Shown: positions 46,605-56,146, numbered from the stretch's first letter. The stretch is DNA of 64,000 nt from Archangium primigenium (GCF_016904885.1 NZ_JADWYI010000001.1:2666001-2730000); one strand, 5' to 3'. Notes: a model not told the origin generated them from the letters alone. Numbers and translations are program-made.

Positions 46605-47531
46605 ATGCTCTTGCGCCGCGTTCTATTGTTCGCATTGGTCCTCTGCTCCGCCGCGCCCTCGTTCGCCCAGGACGATGATCTGCTCGCGCCACTGACGCCG
46701 CAGTCCTCGCCCAAGAGCAAGAGCAAGCCGGCCAAGACGCGCAAGCCCCCGGCGGCCAAGGGCAAGAAGCCCACCAAGGTGGCCGAGCCCGCCGAGGACA
46801 CCGATCTGCTCGCGCCGCTCGTGAAGAAGACCGAGCTGCTCGTGAAGTTCAGCGGGGCGCTCCGGGGCACCCGGCTGTTCGTGGACGACAAGGAAGTGGG
46901 CCCGGTGAGCCGCACGCCCGTGGAGGTGGAGGCCGGCGAGCACACCATCGTGGTGCGCAAGATGGGCTACCGGGACTACTCCCGGCGCCTCACCTTCAAG
47001 GAGGGCGAGGTCACCGAGCTGAACGTGGCCCTGGAGGCCACGGCGGCCTTCGTGTCCGTGAAGGCGGACGCCGACGACGTGCGCGTGTCCATCAACGGCG
47101 AGGACAAGGGCGTCGCGCCGCTCGACAGCGTCATGGTGCCCGCGGGCGCCCTGGAGATCGCCGCCCGGCGCGAGGGCTTCCGCACCGAGACGCAGCGCAT
47201 CGCCGTGCGCGCCGGCAAGGACTACACCATCGACTTCAAGATGCGGCCGGAGGCGCTGGCGGCGACGGATCAGCCCCGCGCCCCCAACCTCACGCCCGCC
47301 GTGCCCGCGCCCTCGCCGCTCCAGCCGCTGCCTCCCGAGGTGGCCACCAGCAAGCCCCTCACCTCGCGCTGGTACTTCTGGGCGGGCGTGGGCGCGGTGG
47401 TCGCGGGCGCCGCGGTGGGCGCCGTGATGGTGGCCAACTCCGGGCCGCCCACGCCGGACGCGGTCTGCAGCGGCCCGTGTGATGCCGTCATCAACGCGGG
47501 CCGTCCGGCCCCGGTCGGCGTGAGCTTCTGA
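46605..47531 (+). CDS. Exported PEGA-domain protein
   Basis: 308 residues. Signal peptide (MLLRRVLLFALVLCSAAPSFAQ), a Lys/Pro-rich linker with two copies of DLLAPL, then two PEGA-type beta domains (about 85-150 and 152-215; phrases GTRLFVDDKEVGPVSRTPV and DVRVSINGEDKGVAPLDSV), a Pro linker and a hydrophobic segment near the C-terminus (WAGVGAVVAGAAVGAVMVA, about 262-280), which suggests membrane attachment at that end. PEGA domains occur in surface and S-layer-related proteins. Function unknown. Confidence 0.82.
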   Translation: MLLRRVLLFALVLCSAAPSFAQDDDLLAPLTPQSSPKSKSKPAKTRKPPAAKGKKPTKVAEPAEDTDLLAPLVKKTELLVKFSGALRGTRLFVDDKEVGPVSRTPVEVEAGEHTIVVRKMGYRDYSRRLTFKEGEVTELNVALEATAAFVSVKADADDVRVSINGEDKGVAPLDSVMVPAGALEIAARREGFRTETQRIAVRAGKDYTIDFKMRPEALAATDQPRAPNLTPAVPAPSPLQPLPPEVATSKPLTSRWYFWAGVGAVVAGAAVGAVMVANSGPPTPDAVCSGPCDAVINAGRPAPVGVSF

Positions 47532-47538
47532 GCCGCCC

Positions 47539-48306
47539 CTAGCGCAGGGCGCCGAAGCGCTCCGGGTGGGCGGTGATGTAGACCACCGCGACCGCCACCG
47601 CGAGCAGCAGCGGCGCGGCGCGCGCGAAGACGCGGGGGCCCGAGCGCAGGGCGATGCCCACCGGCAGCCCGAAGAGGAAGCCGCCCAGGTGCCCCGCCCA
47701 GCTCACGCCGGGAATCAGGCTGAGCGCGGCCACCTGCACCAGCCAGAAGATGATGCCCCGGCGGAACTCGCGCGTGGCCGTCACCAGCATGGCCCCGCCA
47801 TAGCCGAGGATCATCCCCGAGGCGCCCACCGTGGCCACGTTGAAATTGAAGAGCAGGGCGAAGGCGGACGAGCCCAGCGCGGCGATGATCGACAGCAGCA
47901 GGAAGCGCCCGCTGCCGATCGCCCGCTCGAAGGGCCCGCCCAGGGAGTAGGCCACCCACATGTTGAAGCCCAGGTGCAGCAGGCCGCCGTGGGCGAAGAT
48001 GAAGCCGAGCGTGCGCCAGTACTGGCCCGCGTCGACGAGGGGCCCGTAGAGCGCGAGCTGCTGGAAGACGGGGCCCATGCGGCCATTGACGGTGCCGCCC
48101 CCGCTCAAGAGGGTGTCCAGGACGAAGAGCGCCACCGCGCCGCCGATGACGGCCATGCACACGGGCGGCGGCCGGGGCAGCCGCGCCGCGGGCGGGTCCT
48201 CGGGGGGAAGGGGGGCCTCGTTCCGCTCGGGCTCGGGCGGCAGTTCCAGGGGGCCAGGGGGGCGGGAGGGAGGGGTCATCCAGTGTCCGGAAGGAGGGTG
48301 GGACAT
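47539..48306 (-). CDS. Rhomboid-family intramembrane serine protease
   Basis: 255 residues with six to seven membrane helices. Catalytic Ser lies in the GASGMILGYGG motif and catalytic His in WAGHLGGFLFGLPVG, and the helix-2 region has FIFAHGGLLHLGFNMWVAYSLGGPFE; all rhomboid hallmarks. It cleaves membrane-spanning substrates inside the bilayer. The first ~45 residues are a Pro/Glu-rich cytoplasmic extension. Convergent with the PEGA gene with a 7-nt gap. Confidence 0.92.
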   Translation of the reverse strand: MSHPPSGHWMTPPSRPPGPLELPPEPERNEAPLPPEDPPAARLPRPPPVCMAVIGGAVALFVLDTLLSGGGTVNGRMGPVFQQLALYGPLVDAGQYWRTLGFIFAHGGLLHLGFNMWVAYSLGGPFERAIGSGRFLLLSIIAALGSSAFALLFNFNVATVGASGMILGYGGAMLVTATREFRRGIIFWLVQVAALSLIPGVSWAGHLGGFLFGLPVGIALRSGPRVFARAAPLLLAVAVAVVYITAHPERFGALR

Positions 48307-48353
48307 GGTAGTGCCGCCCCGGGCCCGGTGCTCGCTGGATTAACATGCCCGGC

Positions 48354-50135
48354 ATGCCCGCCCATCCACGCCCCTGGCCCCTCGTGGCCCTGCTGCTCGT
48401 GCCGGGATTCGCCTCGGCCGGGGACCTCGTGCCTCCCGAGGTTCAGTTCTCCCTGCAACACCTCAAGCCGGAGGAGAAGGCGCGGGCGGCCCAGGCGCTC
48501 GGCCCGCTGGAGGCGCTGTCCAACTACCAGGTGCAGCTGGAGGTGGACGCCCCGGGGCGCTCGGTGAAGGGCCACCTGCGCGTGGAGTCGCGCGTGAAGG
48601 AGCGGGCGCTGGAGGCGGTGTACCTGCGCGTCACGCCCAACGCCTTCGATCCGCGGATGACGCTCGATGGGGCGAAGGTGAACGGCCAGTCCGTGACGCT
48701 CGAGCGGCCCGAGCACGGGCTCTACCGCTTGGCGCTGCCCGCGCCCGTGGCCCCGGGAGGCGCGCTGGTGGTGGAGGTGGACCTGGAGGGCAAGGTGCCG
48801 CGCGCGCAGCCCGGCACGGCCTCGCTGTTGGGCGCGCTCGGCGCCTCGGCGGGGGGAAGCTCCGGGGGCGACTACGGGGCCTTCTCCGCCACGGAGGACT
48901 TCCTGAGCCTGGTGGGCGTGGTGCCGCTGATGCCTCCGCTGGACGCCGCGGGCGCGCCCTGGGCGGGCCCCACGGGCGTGGGGGACCTGGCGCTGTACGA
49001 GCCGGCCAACGTGCTCGCCAGCGTGGTGGTACCCGCGGGCTGGAAGGTGCACGCCACGGGGGTGGCGATGGGCGAGGTGCCCCAGAAGGACGGCCGGGTG
49101 CGCTTCAGCTTCGCGGCGGGCGCGGTGCGCGACTTCCCGGTGTTCGCCTCGAAGGGCTACTCGAGCGCCACCACGACGGTGAATGGCGTGAGCGTGGAGA
49201 GCCACTTCGCCTCCCAGGACGCGGTGGCGGGCAAGCGCGTGCTCAAGTACGCGGGGGACGCGCTCGGCGAGTTCGAGCGGCGGCTGGGCCCCTTGCCCTT
49301 CAAGACGTTCCGGGTGGTGGAGGCGCCGCTGTCCGGTGGCGCGGGCGGCATGGAGTTCCCCGGGCTCGTGACCGTGGGCACCTCGCTCTACCGGAGCGTG
49401 GCCAACCCGGAGCGCGTGCTCGCGGACGTGCCGGGCATGGAGCAGATGAAGGGCCTCTTGGGGGCCCTGGGCTCAGACGCGGCGCCGCTCGCCCAACTGG
49501 GCAAGATGCTCGAGCGCACGCTGGAGTTCACGGTGGCCCACGAGGTGGCGCACCAGTACTTCGCGGGGCTGGTGGGCTCGGACCCCATCGCCTCGCCCGT
49601 GGTGGACGAGTCCCTGGCCCAGTACGCGGCGCTGCTCTACATGGAGTGGAAGTACGGCAAGGCCGTGGCGGAGCAGTTGCGGCAGGAGTCGCTCGTGGGC
49701 GCCTACCACATGATGCGCATGTCGGGCGGCAAGGACGCGCCGGCGGATCGGCCCACGTCCGACTTCCACGACTCCCTGGAGTACGGCGCGCTCGTGTACG
49801 GCAAGGCGCCCTTGCTGCACCACGCCTCGCGCAAGCTCATCGGGGACGAGGCCTTCTTCAAGGGCCTGCGCGCGTACGTGGACACGTACCGCTTCAAGTG
49901 GGCGTGTGGGGACTGCTTCACCCGGGAGCTGGCCAAGGCGAGCCCCGCCCATGCCCGCCAGCTCGAGCGCCTGCGGGTGCGCTGGTGGCGCGAGGCGCAC
50001 GGCGACGAGGACCTGGGTCAGCCCAACCTGGGCGCGCTGCTGGGCGGCGCGGGCCTGGGCGGCCAGGTGGACGCCGAGACGATGAAGCTCATGAAGGAGC
50101 TGTTGCCGGGCCTGCTGGACATGGGCCAGGAGTAG
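48354..50135 (+). CDS. M1-like (gluzincin) metallopeptidase, exported
   Basis: 593 residues. Signal peptide ending GFASA. Zinc motif HEVAHQYFAGLVG (about 396-408) with the downstream Glu in VVDESLAQYAALLYME, i.e. HExxH-18-E of M1 peptidases. Upstream, GGAGGMEFPGLVTV is the position of the exopeptidase GxMEN loop, read here as GGMEFPG, so aminopeptidase specificity may differ. Periplasmic or outer-surface. The ATG at 48354 is preferred over 48345 because TAACAT (48341-48346) overlaps the earlier ATG and ends 7 nt before 48354. Confidence 0.85.
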   Translation: MPAHPRPWPLVALLLVPGFASAGDLVPPEVQFSLQHLKPEEKARAAQALGPLEALSNYQVQLEVDAPGRSVKGHLRVESRVKERALEAVYLRVTPNAFDPRMTLDGAKVNGQSVTLERPEHGLYRLALPAPVAPGGALVVEVDLEGKVPRAQPGTASLLGALGASAGGSSGGDYGAFSATEDFLSLVGVVPLMPPLDAAGAPWAGPTGVGDLALYEPANVLASVVVPAGWKVHATGVAMGEVPQKDGRVRFSFAAGAVRDFPVFASKGYSSATTTVNGVSVESHFASQDAVAGKRVLKYAGDALGEFERRLGPLPFKTFRVVEAPLSGGAGGMEFPGLVTVGTSLYRSVANPERVLADVPGMEQMKGLLGALGSDAAPLAQLGKMLERTLEFTVAHEVAHQYFAGLVGSDPIASPVVDESLAQYAALLYMEWKYGKAVAEQLRQESLVGAYHMMRMSGGKDAPADRPTSDFHDSLEYGALVYGKAPLLHHASRKLIGDEAFFKGLRAYVDTYRFKWACGDCFTRELAKASPAHARQLERLRVRWWREAHGDEDLGQPNLGALLGGAGLGGQVDAETMKLMKELLPGLLDMGQE

Positions 50136-50150
50136 GGCGCCCAGGCGCGT

Positions 50151-51728
50151 TCAGTCGAACAGCGCCTGGACGAACTCCTTGGGGTTGAAGCGGCGCAGGT
50201 CGGCGATCTTCTCGCCGACGCCCACCCACACCACGGGCAGCTTGAGCTCGTCGCAGATGCCGATGATGACGCCGCCCTTGGCGGTGCCGTCCAGCTTGGT
50301 GAGCGCGAGCGCGGTGACGCCCACGGCGTCGTGGAACTGGCGCGCCTGCTGGATGGCGTTCTGCCCGTTGGTGGAGTCGAGCACCAGCAGCACCTCGTGG
50401 GGCGCGCCGGGCATGGCCTTGTCGATGGTGCGCTTCACCTTCTTGAGCTCGTCCATCAGGCTCACCTTGGTGTGCAGCCGGCCCGCGGTGTCCGCGATGA
50501 CGACGTCGGCGCCCTCGGCCTGGGCCTTCTTCACCGCGTCGAAGATGACCGAGCCCGGGTCTCCGCCCTCGGCGCCCTTGACGAGCTGGGCCCCGGCGCG
50601 CTCGGCCCACACGTCGAGCTGCTCGGTGGCGGCGGCGCGGAACGTGTCGCCCGCGGCGAGCACCACCTTCTTGCCCTGGCCGGTGAGCTGGGCGGACAGC
50701 TTGCCGATCGTCGTCGTCTTGCCCGCGCCGTTGACGCCCACCACCATCACCACGTGCGGGGGCCCGCCGCCCTCCAGCGTGCGCGGCACGGGCAGGTCCA
50801 CGATGCGCGTCACCTCGTCGCGGATGAGCGCCTTGATGCGGCTCGCGTCCCCCAGCTCGTTGCGCTTGAGCTTGTCGCGCGCCACCTCCACGAGGTTGGA
50901 CGCGGTGCGCACGCCGATGTCCGCGGTGAAGAGGATCTCCTCCATCTCCGCGAGCACCGACTCGTCCACCTGGCGGTTGGAGCCGAACAGCCCGTTGAGC
51001 CGCGCCATGAAGCCCTGGCTGCGCGTCTTGTCCAGGCCCTGGGCGAGCGTGCGGCCCGCCTCGGCCTGCACCTTGGCGCGCGCGGCGGCCTCCTCGGCCA
51101 GCCGCGCCTCTTCCACGGCCGCCGCGGCGCGCGCCTGCTCCTCGCGCACGAGCCGCTCGGACTCCTCGCGCTCGCGCTTGCGCCGCTCGCGCGTCTCGTC
51201 CTCGAGCGCCTTGCGCGCGCGGTACTCGACGCGCTTCTCCTCTTCCTCGCGCGCCTTGAGCTCGCGCACCTGGGCCTCCAGGCGGGCGCGCTCGGCGCTG
51301 TCCGTCGTGGCCCTCGCCGCGCGCGCGGCCTCCTCGCGCTGACGGCCGAGCGCCTCGGCGCGCGCGTGGATCTCCTCGGCCTCGCGCTGCCGGGCGAGCT
51401 CCGCCTCGCTGGGCGGCAGCTGCACGCGCAGCTCCGGGCGCGCCTCGGGCAGGGCGGGCGTGTCCTCGGGCGCGGGCTTCTGGCCGGGCAGCTCGGGGCG
51501 CCGCTTGAAGAAGAGCTTGCGCGCGGCGGCCACCATGAGCGCCACGAGCAGCACGGCGACGCCAATGCCCACCACGTCGCCCACGGGGCCGCCTCCGGGG
51601 GGCGGCGTGCCCGTCTGCGGCACCCCCGGCTGGGTGACGGGCGGAGCCGGCGGCTCGGAAGAGGGCGCCTGCGCGAGGAGGAAGGGGAGGGCGGTGGGCG
51701 TCTGCATGGCGCGCACCGCATATCGCAA
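50151..51728 (-). CDS. ftsY: Signal recognition particle receptor FtsY
   Basis: 525 residues. SRP GTPase C-terminal domain: GVNGAGKTTTIGKLS, DTAGRLHTKVSLMDELKKV, TKLDGTAKGG and the end GVGEKIADLRRFNPKEFV. The N-terminal half has a real membrane helix (about 50-70, VVGIGVAVLLVALMVAAA), followed by a long charged Arg/Glu coiled coil (about 100-220), so the receptor is anchored by its own helix rather than by amphipathic contact. It docks SRP-ribosome complexes to the translocon. Two starts are possible: TTG 51728 with GGGAG close upstream, or ATG 51707 without a Shine-Dalgarno. Confidence 0.94.
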   Translation of the reverse strand: MRYAVRAMQTPTALPFLLAQAPSSEPPAPPVTQPGVPQTGTPPPGGGPVGDVVGIGVAVLLVALMVAAARKLFFKRRPELPGQKPAPEDTPALPEARPELRVQLPPSEAELARQREAEEIHARAEALGRQREEAARAARATTDSAERARLEAQVRELKAREEEEKRVEYRARKALEDETRERRKREREESERLVREEQARAAAAVEEARLAEEAAARAKVQAEAGRTLAQGLDKTRSQGFMARLNGLFGSNRQVDESVLAEMEEILFTADIGVRTASNLVEVARDKLKRNELGDASRIKALIRDEVTRIVDLPVPRTLEGGGPPHVVMVVGVNGAGKTTTIGKLSAQLTGQGKKVVLAAGDTFRAAATEQLDVWAERAGAQLVKGAEGGDPGSVIFDAVKKAQAEGADVVIADTAGRLHTKVSLMDELKKVKRTIDKAMPGAPHEVLLVLDSTNGQNAIQQARQFHDAVGVTALALTKLDGTAKGGVIIGICDELKLPVVWVGVGEKIADLRRFNPKEFVQALFD

Positions 51729-51831
51729 GAGGCTCCCTCTGGCCTACCTCTCTTCGCCGCGAGGCGCCCTCGGGTGAACAGCCACGCGCGGGTGGATGCC
51801 GCGCGGGGAAGCCGGTAGAACCGGGGCCGTC

Positions 51832-52386
51832 ATGCCCCGTCCCGCCTCCCTCGCCCTCCTGTTGTGCGTGTCCTCGCTCACCCCGGCCTGCATCGTGGAG
51901 GCACCCGGCGGCGCCAGCCCCAGCGAGCGGCGGCAGGCGGTGGTGGCCGAGGTGCCTCCCCTGAGCGTCAAGGGCGGCGCCAACTTCGAGGACGCGGTGG
52001 AGCTCGTGGGCGCGAGCGTGCAACCGGGGCGCATCACGCCGGGCGACGTGGCGCGCGTGACGGTCTACTTCAAGGTGCTCAAGCCCCTGGAGGAGGACTA
52101 CACCATCTTCGTGCACGTGGAGGACGCGGAGCGGGCGGACCGCAACAACGTGGACCACAAGCCGGCCGGCGGCCTCTACCCCACGACCCAGTGGAAGCCC
52201 GGCGAGACCGTGAAGGACGAGTTCTCCATCACCATCGCCGGCACGTCCGCCGCGCGCACCATCAACCTGTGGATGGGCTTCTGGGATCCCAAGACGGACG
52301 GGCGGCTGCGGCTCAAGAACCCGGACGCCGTGCGCAACGACGGGCAGAACCGCATCCTGCTCATGCAGATCCCCGTGGCGCGCTGA
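51832..52386 (+). CDS. Hypothetical lipoprotein
   Basis: 184 residues. Signal with lipobox TPAC (Cys18), then a beta-sandwich-like domain: VELVGASVQPGRITPGDVAR, VTVYFKVLKPLEEDYTIFVHVED, INLWMGFWDPKTDGRLRLK. The phrasing resembles carbohydrate-binding or DUF-type beta domains with 'heavy' aromatic strands, but I cannot assign a family. TAGAAC ends 10 nt before the ATG. It is between ftsY and rnpB. Confidence 0.78.
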   Translation: MPRPASLALLLCVSSLTPACIVEAPGGASPSERRQAVVAEVPPLSVKGGANFEDAVELVGASVQPGRITPGDVARVTVYFKVLKPLEEDYTIFVHVEDAERADRNNVDHKPAGGLYPTTQWKPGETVKDEFSITIAGTSAARTINLWMGFWDPKTDGRLRLKNPDAVRNDGQNRILLMQIPVAR

Positions 52387-52420
52387 GCCGCGCCAGGCGG
52401 GGGAGGCCCAGGGAAAAAAA

Positions 52421-52813
<393 letters not shown>

Positions 52814-52863
52814 AGGGGCCTCATACCACGAGGCGCGGCGCGCTTCATCCCCCGGCGGGAAAA

Positions 52864-53595
52864 CTACTTCTCGGACGCGGGGGTCTCGAGCGCCTCGACG
52901 GCGTAGATGATGCGGTTGCAGGACGGGCACACGTCGGTGCCGAGCGACACGCGCAGGTTGTTGTAGAGCTGCGGCGGCACGTTCATCCGGCAGCCCAGGC
53001 ACGTGCCGCCGAACACCACGCCCACCATCGCCGGCAACTTCTTCTTGCGGATGGTCTCGTAGCGGCGCAGCAGGGTGGCGTCCACGCTCGAGGACACCGA
53101 GGCGCGCTTGGTCTCGAGCTCCTTGACCTGACCCTCGGCCTGGCTCTGCTTGGAGCGCAGGTCCGTCATGCGTCCGGACAGGTCCTCCTGGCGCTTGGCG
53201 AACTCGGCCTCCTTGCCCTTGATGGCCTCGCGCGCCGCGCCGAGCGTCTTGCTCAGCTCGACGAGCTCGTCGGCCATGGTCTGGTTGGCCTTCTTCGCGA
53301 TGTCGATTTCCCGGGCGAGCGCGGAGTACTCGCGGGTGGAGCGCTGCTCGGCGAGCCGCGCCTCCCACTTCTTCACCTTGTCCTTCTCGTCGGTGATGTT
53401 CTGCTCGAGCGTGCTCTTCTGCCGCTCGATGTCCGCCACGCGGCTGCGCTCCGCCTCGAGGGCACTGCGCGCGGAGCCCAACTCGCGCTCCAGCTCCGCC
53501 AGCTGCCGGGGGTGCACGTCCGCGGCCTTCTGGAGCGAGGCGACCTCGAGGTCCACCTTCTGCAGCTCCACCAGTGCCTTCAGTTTCTCCCGCAA
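52864..53595 (-). CDS. Coiled-coil zinc-ribbon protein (C4-type, DUF164/CdsZ-like)
   Basis: 243 residues. Long antiparallel coiled coil (about 5-185) then a C4 zinc ribbon with CLGC (about 200) and CPSC (about 224), ending IIYAVEALETPASEK. The family is widespread and usually sits directly upstream of rnpB, as it does here (50 nt). Its biochemical role is not settled; ribosome or RNA association has been suggested for relatives. Confidence 0.9.
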   Translation of the reverse strand: MREKLKALVELQKVDLEVASLQKAADVHPRQLAELERELGSARSALEAERSRVADIERQKSTLEQNITDEKDKVKKWEARLAEQRSTREYSALAREIDIAKKANQTMADELVELSKTLGAAREAIKGKEAEFAKRQEDLSGRMTDLRSKQSQAEGQVKELETKRASVSSSVDATLLRRYETIRKKKLPAMVGVVFGGTCLGCRMNVPPQLYNNLRVSLGTDVCPSCNRIIYAVEALETPASEK

Positions 53596-53815
53596 AATCG
53601 TCTGCCTCCATGGGCCCGACCCCGGGGCCCGCGCCCTTCTACCAACAAGGGTTTAAAGGGTCCAACCCACAAATCAGCCCACGCTCATCCTCAAGCCCAC
53701 AGCCTCGCCTGTCCCCCGCTCAGCGTCCACCCGGGCGAGCCCTCGATTCCCCGCCTGGAAACCGGCGCATGGCGAAAAGTTTCCGTCCGGGCGGAAAGCT
53801 GCTACATCCCTGAAC

Positions 53816-54004
53816 ATGTCAGCCGGGGGACGAGCCATGCCACCCAAGAAGCCCATCGCGCCCAGGCGCGCGCCACGCCCCACGCGTTCCGTGAAGGCCC
53901 CCCTGCGTCGTCCCGTGGGGGTCCAGACGCTGGGTCCGGTGCGCTACGCCCAGGTGCGCCACGCCATCCATCAACTCGCCCTGGCCGAGCCAGAGCGGGC
54001 CTAA
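53816..54004 (+). CDS. Small basic hypothetical protein
   Basis: 62 residues from ATG 53816, or 55 from ATG 53837. Arg/Pro/Lys-rich first half (PPKKPIAPRRAPRP), then a short, possibly helical end (RYAQVRHAIHQLALAEPE). For the longer form, TACATC ends 7 nt upstream, like other leaderless starts in the window; for the shorter form GGGGGA lies 7 nt upstream. It is the only ORF in the 220-nt gap between the zinc-ribbon and FYDLN genes. No known family; coding status uncertain. Confidence 0.45.
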   Translation: MSAGGRAMPPKKPIAPRRAPRPTRSVKAPLRRPVGVQTLGPVRYAQVRHAIHQLALAEPERA

Positions 54005-54010
54005 GCCCCC

Positions 54011-54054
54011 AAAAAAACGGGGGGCCCGCACCCAGCGTGGGTGACGGACCCCCC
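54011..54054 (-). terminator. Rho-independent terminator of the FYDLN gene
   Basis: On the minus strand a long G+C stem, GGGGGG at 54054-54049 pairing with CCCCCC at 54024-54019 with further inner pairs (TCACCC and GGGTG around a short loop), directly followed by seven T (54017-54011). It ends transcription 30 nt after the FYDLN stop, just past the stop of the facing small gene. Confidence 0.85.
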
Positions 54055-54083
54055 TGGAATGGGGAACGAGGCGCGAGCCGGGC

Positions 54084-54368
54084 TCAGATCTCGTCTTCGT
54101 CGTCCGAGGCCGCCTCGGCGTCCTCGTCCTCGAATTCGCCGCCCTCCTCGTCCTCGCTGGCCTCCGGCTCCTCCGGCTCCGGCGTGGGCTCGATGACCTT
54201 GGAGCTGGCCAGGCGTCCCCGACGGCTCTCGGGTTGCGGCTTGAGCGCGGGGCTCTCGCGCTGGTTCGCGCCGCACTTCGGGCACAGGGGGTCCGGCTTC
54301 TTCATGTCGTAGAACTTCGTGCTGCATTTGAAGCAGACGAACTTGGTGCCGAGATCGCTGGCGGGCAT
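54084..54368 (-). CDS. FYDLN-acid domain zinc-ribbon protein (TIGR02300 family)
   Basis: 94 residues. Starts with the family signature LGTKFVCFKCSTKFYDMKKPDPLCPKCG, two CxxC pairs (CFKC and CPKC) making one zinc ribbon, and ends with a highly acidic tail (D/E in most of the last 35 residues). The family is typical of Alpha- and Deltaproteobacteria; function unknown. AAGGTGG serves as Shine-Dalgarno. Followed by a good terminator. Confidence 0.92.
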   Translation of the reverse strand: MPASDLGTKFVCFKCSTKFYDMKKPDPLCPKCGANQRESPALKPQPESRRGRLASSKVIEPTPEPEEPEASEDEEGGEFEDEDAEAASDDEDEI

Positions 54369-54442
54369 GCGCCACCTTCTATGTCAAGAGGGTAGGGGAC
54401 GGCGGCTCTTAGTTGGGCTGGCAGGCGGAGTCAACCCAGTGG

Positions 54443-54471
54443 TTTGCACTCTAGCGCCTTGGGGTTAGCAT
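54443..54471 (+). promoter_or_regulatory. Candidate promoter for the AgmX-like gene
   Basis: TTTGCA (54443-54448), 17-nt spacer, TAGCAT (54466-54471). Expected start about 54478, upstream of all three candidate start codons (GTG 54490, GTG 54496, TTG 54514). Confidence 0.5.
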
Positions 54472-54513
54472 TCCGCACGCTCGCCCAGGGTGTGCGTGCG
54501 TGGGACAGCCCTC

Positions 54514-56136
54514 TTGAACTTCTCCTGCAATAAGTGTCAGCGGCGGTACTCCATCGCGGACGACAAGGTCCGCGGCAAGACCGTCAAGGTGCGTTGTAAG
54601 AACTGCCAGAACGTCATCTCGGTGGAGGGGCCTCCCGCCGAGATGGAGGAGAGCACGCGCGTCGTGTCTCTGGCGGACGTGGAGCGGCTGCGTGAGCAGG
54701 ACCGCTCGCTCGCCGAGGAAGAGGCGGCCGTCCAGTCCGCCCAGGTCGGCGGCTGGGAGGACGAGCCCACGCGCGCCATGCCCGCGGCGGAGGTCGCGGC
54801 CGCCTGGTTCGTGATGATCAAGAGCAAGCAGGAGGGCCCGCTCGACGAGCCCGCCCTGCGTGCCCTCGTGGTCGAGGGCACCATCTCCGCCCGGAGCTAC
54901 TTCTGGCAGCAGGGCATGGCGGACTGGAAGCGGGGCCAGGACGTGCCCGCGCTCGAGTTCCTCTTCGTGGCCGAGGAGCCCGTCGCGGCGCCCGTGGCCG
55001 CGCCGCCCCCCATGATGGTCGCGCCGGAGCCCGAGCCGGAGCCCGCGCCCGCCGCGCGCTCCTCCACCTCCTGGCAGCCCGAGCCCGCGCCGCCCTCCCA
55101 GACGACCTGGAGCACCGAGCCGGAGCCCGAGCCCGCTGCCCGCGGTGCGTCCGCCTCCACGCCGTGGGAGTCCGAGCCGGAGCCCGCGCCCGCCGCGTCC
55201 GCCGAGAGCAACGCGCCCTCGGCGCAGCTCGGCGAGCTGTTCTCCGACCTGGACCTGCCGCAGTCCAACCCCGACGAGGACGGGGGCGAGCGGCCCCTGG
55301 TGGACCCCGGCGCGGATGACGAGCGCACGCCGCTGCCCGAGCCGGTGGCCGCCAAGGCGGGCCGCTCCGCGAACAAGCCGGTCGCCGCGCGGCGCTCGCC
55401 CGCGCTGAAGATCGCCCTGGTGCTCGTGCTGTTGGTGCTCCTGCCGGTGGTGCTGGTGGTGGCCCTCACCGAGACGCAGGTCATCCCCCTGCGCGTCACG
55501 CGCGTGGATGCCCAGGGCCGCGCGACGCAGGAGTCCGTGTCCCTCTTCTCGCCCGAGGGACCCGGCGCGCTGCGCGACCTGGTGACGGGCGGAGGCGCGC
55601 CGCCGCCCGCCGCGCCCCGGCCCGCCGCGCCGCCGAAGTCCGCCACGCCCGCGCCCGAGCCCACGGCGCCCACCGACGCGGCGCCGGGTGAGGCCCCGAC
55701 GGGAGAGACCGCCGCCGCGCCCGGCGCGGCCGGGACCGAGGCGGTCGAGGACGACGAGCTCGCCGCGCTGGGGACCTCGGACGCGGCCCCCGCGGGTGAG
55801 TCCGCCACGGGGGGGGAGGCCGCCGCCCCCTCGGGGCCGGTGAAGGGTCCGCCCCAGGCCGATGTGGCGCGCGTGGTGGATGCCTCGCGCCCCAGCTTCA
55901 AGCCGTGCATCGACCAGGCGCTGCGCAAGAACCCCAAGCTGAAGAACGGCAAGCTCTTGCTCATCACCACGGTGGCCAGCTCGGGCGAGGTCAAGCAGGT
56001 GGCCTTCGACCGCCCGGACATCGGCGCCTCGCCCTCGGGCGAGTGCTTCAACGAGCGCGCGCGCGAGCTGGTGTTCCCCGCGTTCTCCGGTGAGGACGTC
56101 GAGGTGGAGATCCCGCTCGTCCTCAAGTCCCGCTAG
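54514..56136 (+). CDS. AgmX/GltJ-like protein: zinc ribbon, GYF, TM, TonB-like end
   Basis: 540 residues from TTG 54514 (GTG 54490 or 54496 would add 8 or 6). MJ0042-type zinc ribbon NFSCNKCQRRYSIADDKV...VRCKNCQ (1-35), a GYF-like domain AWFVMIKSKQEGPLDEPALR with FWQQGMADWKRGQD (about 92-140), Pro/Glu-rich linkers, a membrane helix (about 300-320), another Pro/Ala linker and a periplasmic TonB/AgmX-type C-terminal domain (about 455-540, FKPCIDQALRKNPKLKNGKL). The architecture is that of AgmX/GltJ, the Myxococcus gliding-motor subunit whose zinc ribbon and GYF domain contact MglA. No other glt genes are near, so it is probably a paralogue. TTG start has GGGA upstream. Confidence 0.82.
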   Translation: MNFSCNKCQRRYSIADDKVRGKTVKVRCKNCQNVISVEGPPAEMEESTRVVSLADVERLREQDRSLAEEEAAVQSAQVGGWEDEPTRAMPAAEVAAAWFVMIKSKQEGPLDEPALRALVVEGTISARSYFWQQGMADWKRGQDVPALEFLFVAEEPVAAPVAAPPPMMVAPEPEPEPAPAARSSTSWQPEPAPPSQTTWSTEPEPEPAARGASASTPWESEPEPAPAASAESNAPSAQLGELFSDLDLPQSNPDEDGGERPLVDPGADDERTPLPEPVAAKAGRSANKPVAARRSPALKIALVLVLLVLLPVVLVVALTETQVIPLRVTRVDAQGRATQESVSLFSPEGPGALRDLVTGGGAPPPAAPRPAAPPKSATPAPEPTAPTDAAPGEAPTGETAAAPGAAGTEAVEDDELAALGTSDAAPAGESATGGEAAAPSGPVKGPPQADVARVVDASRPSFKPCIDQALRKNPKLKNGKLLLITTVASSGEVKQVAFDRPDIGASPSGECFNERARELVFPAFSGEDVEVEIPLVLKSR

Positions 56137-56146
56137 TCGCGGGCGC

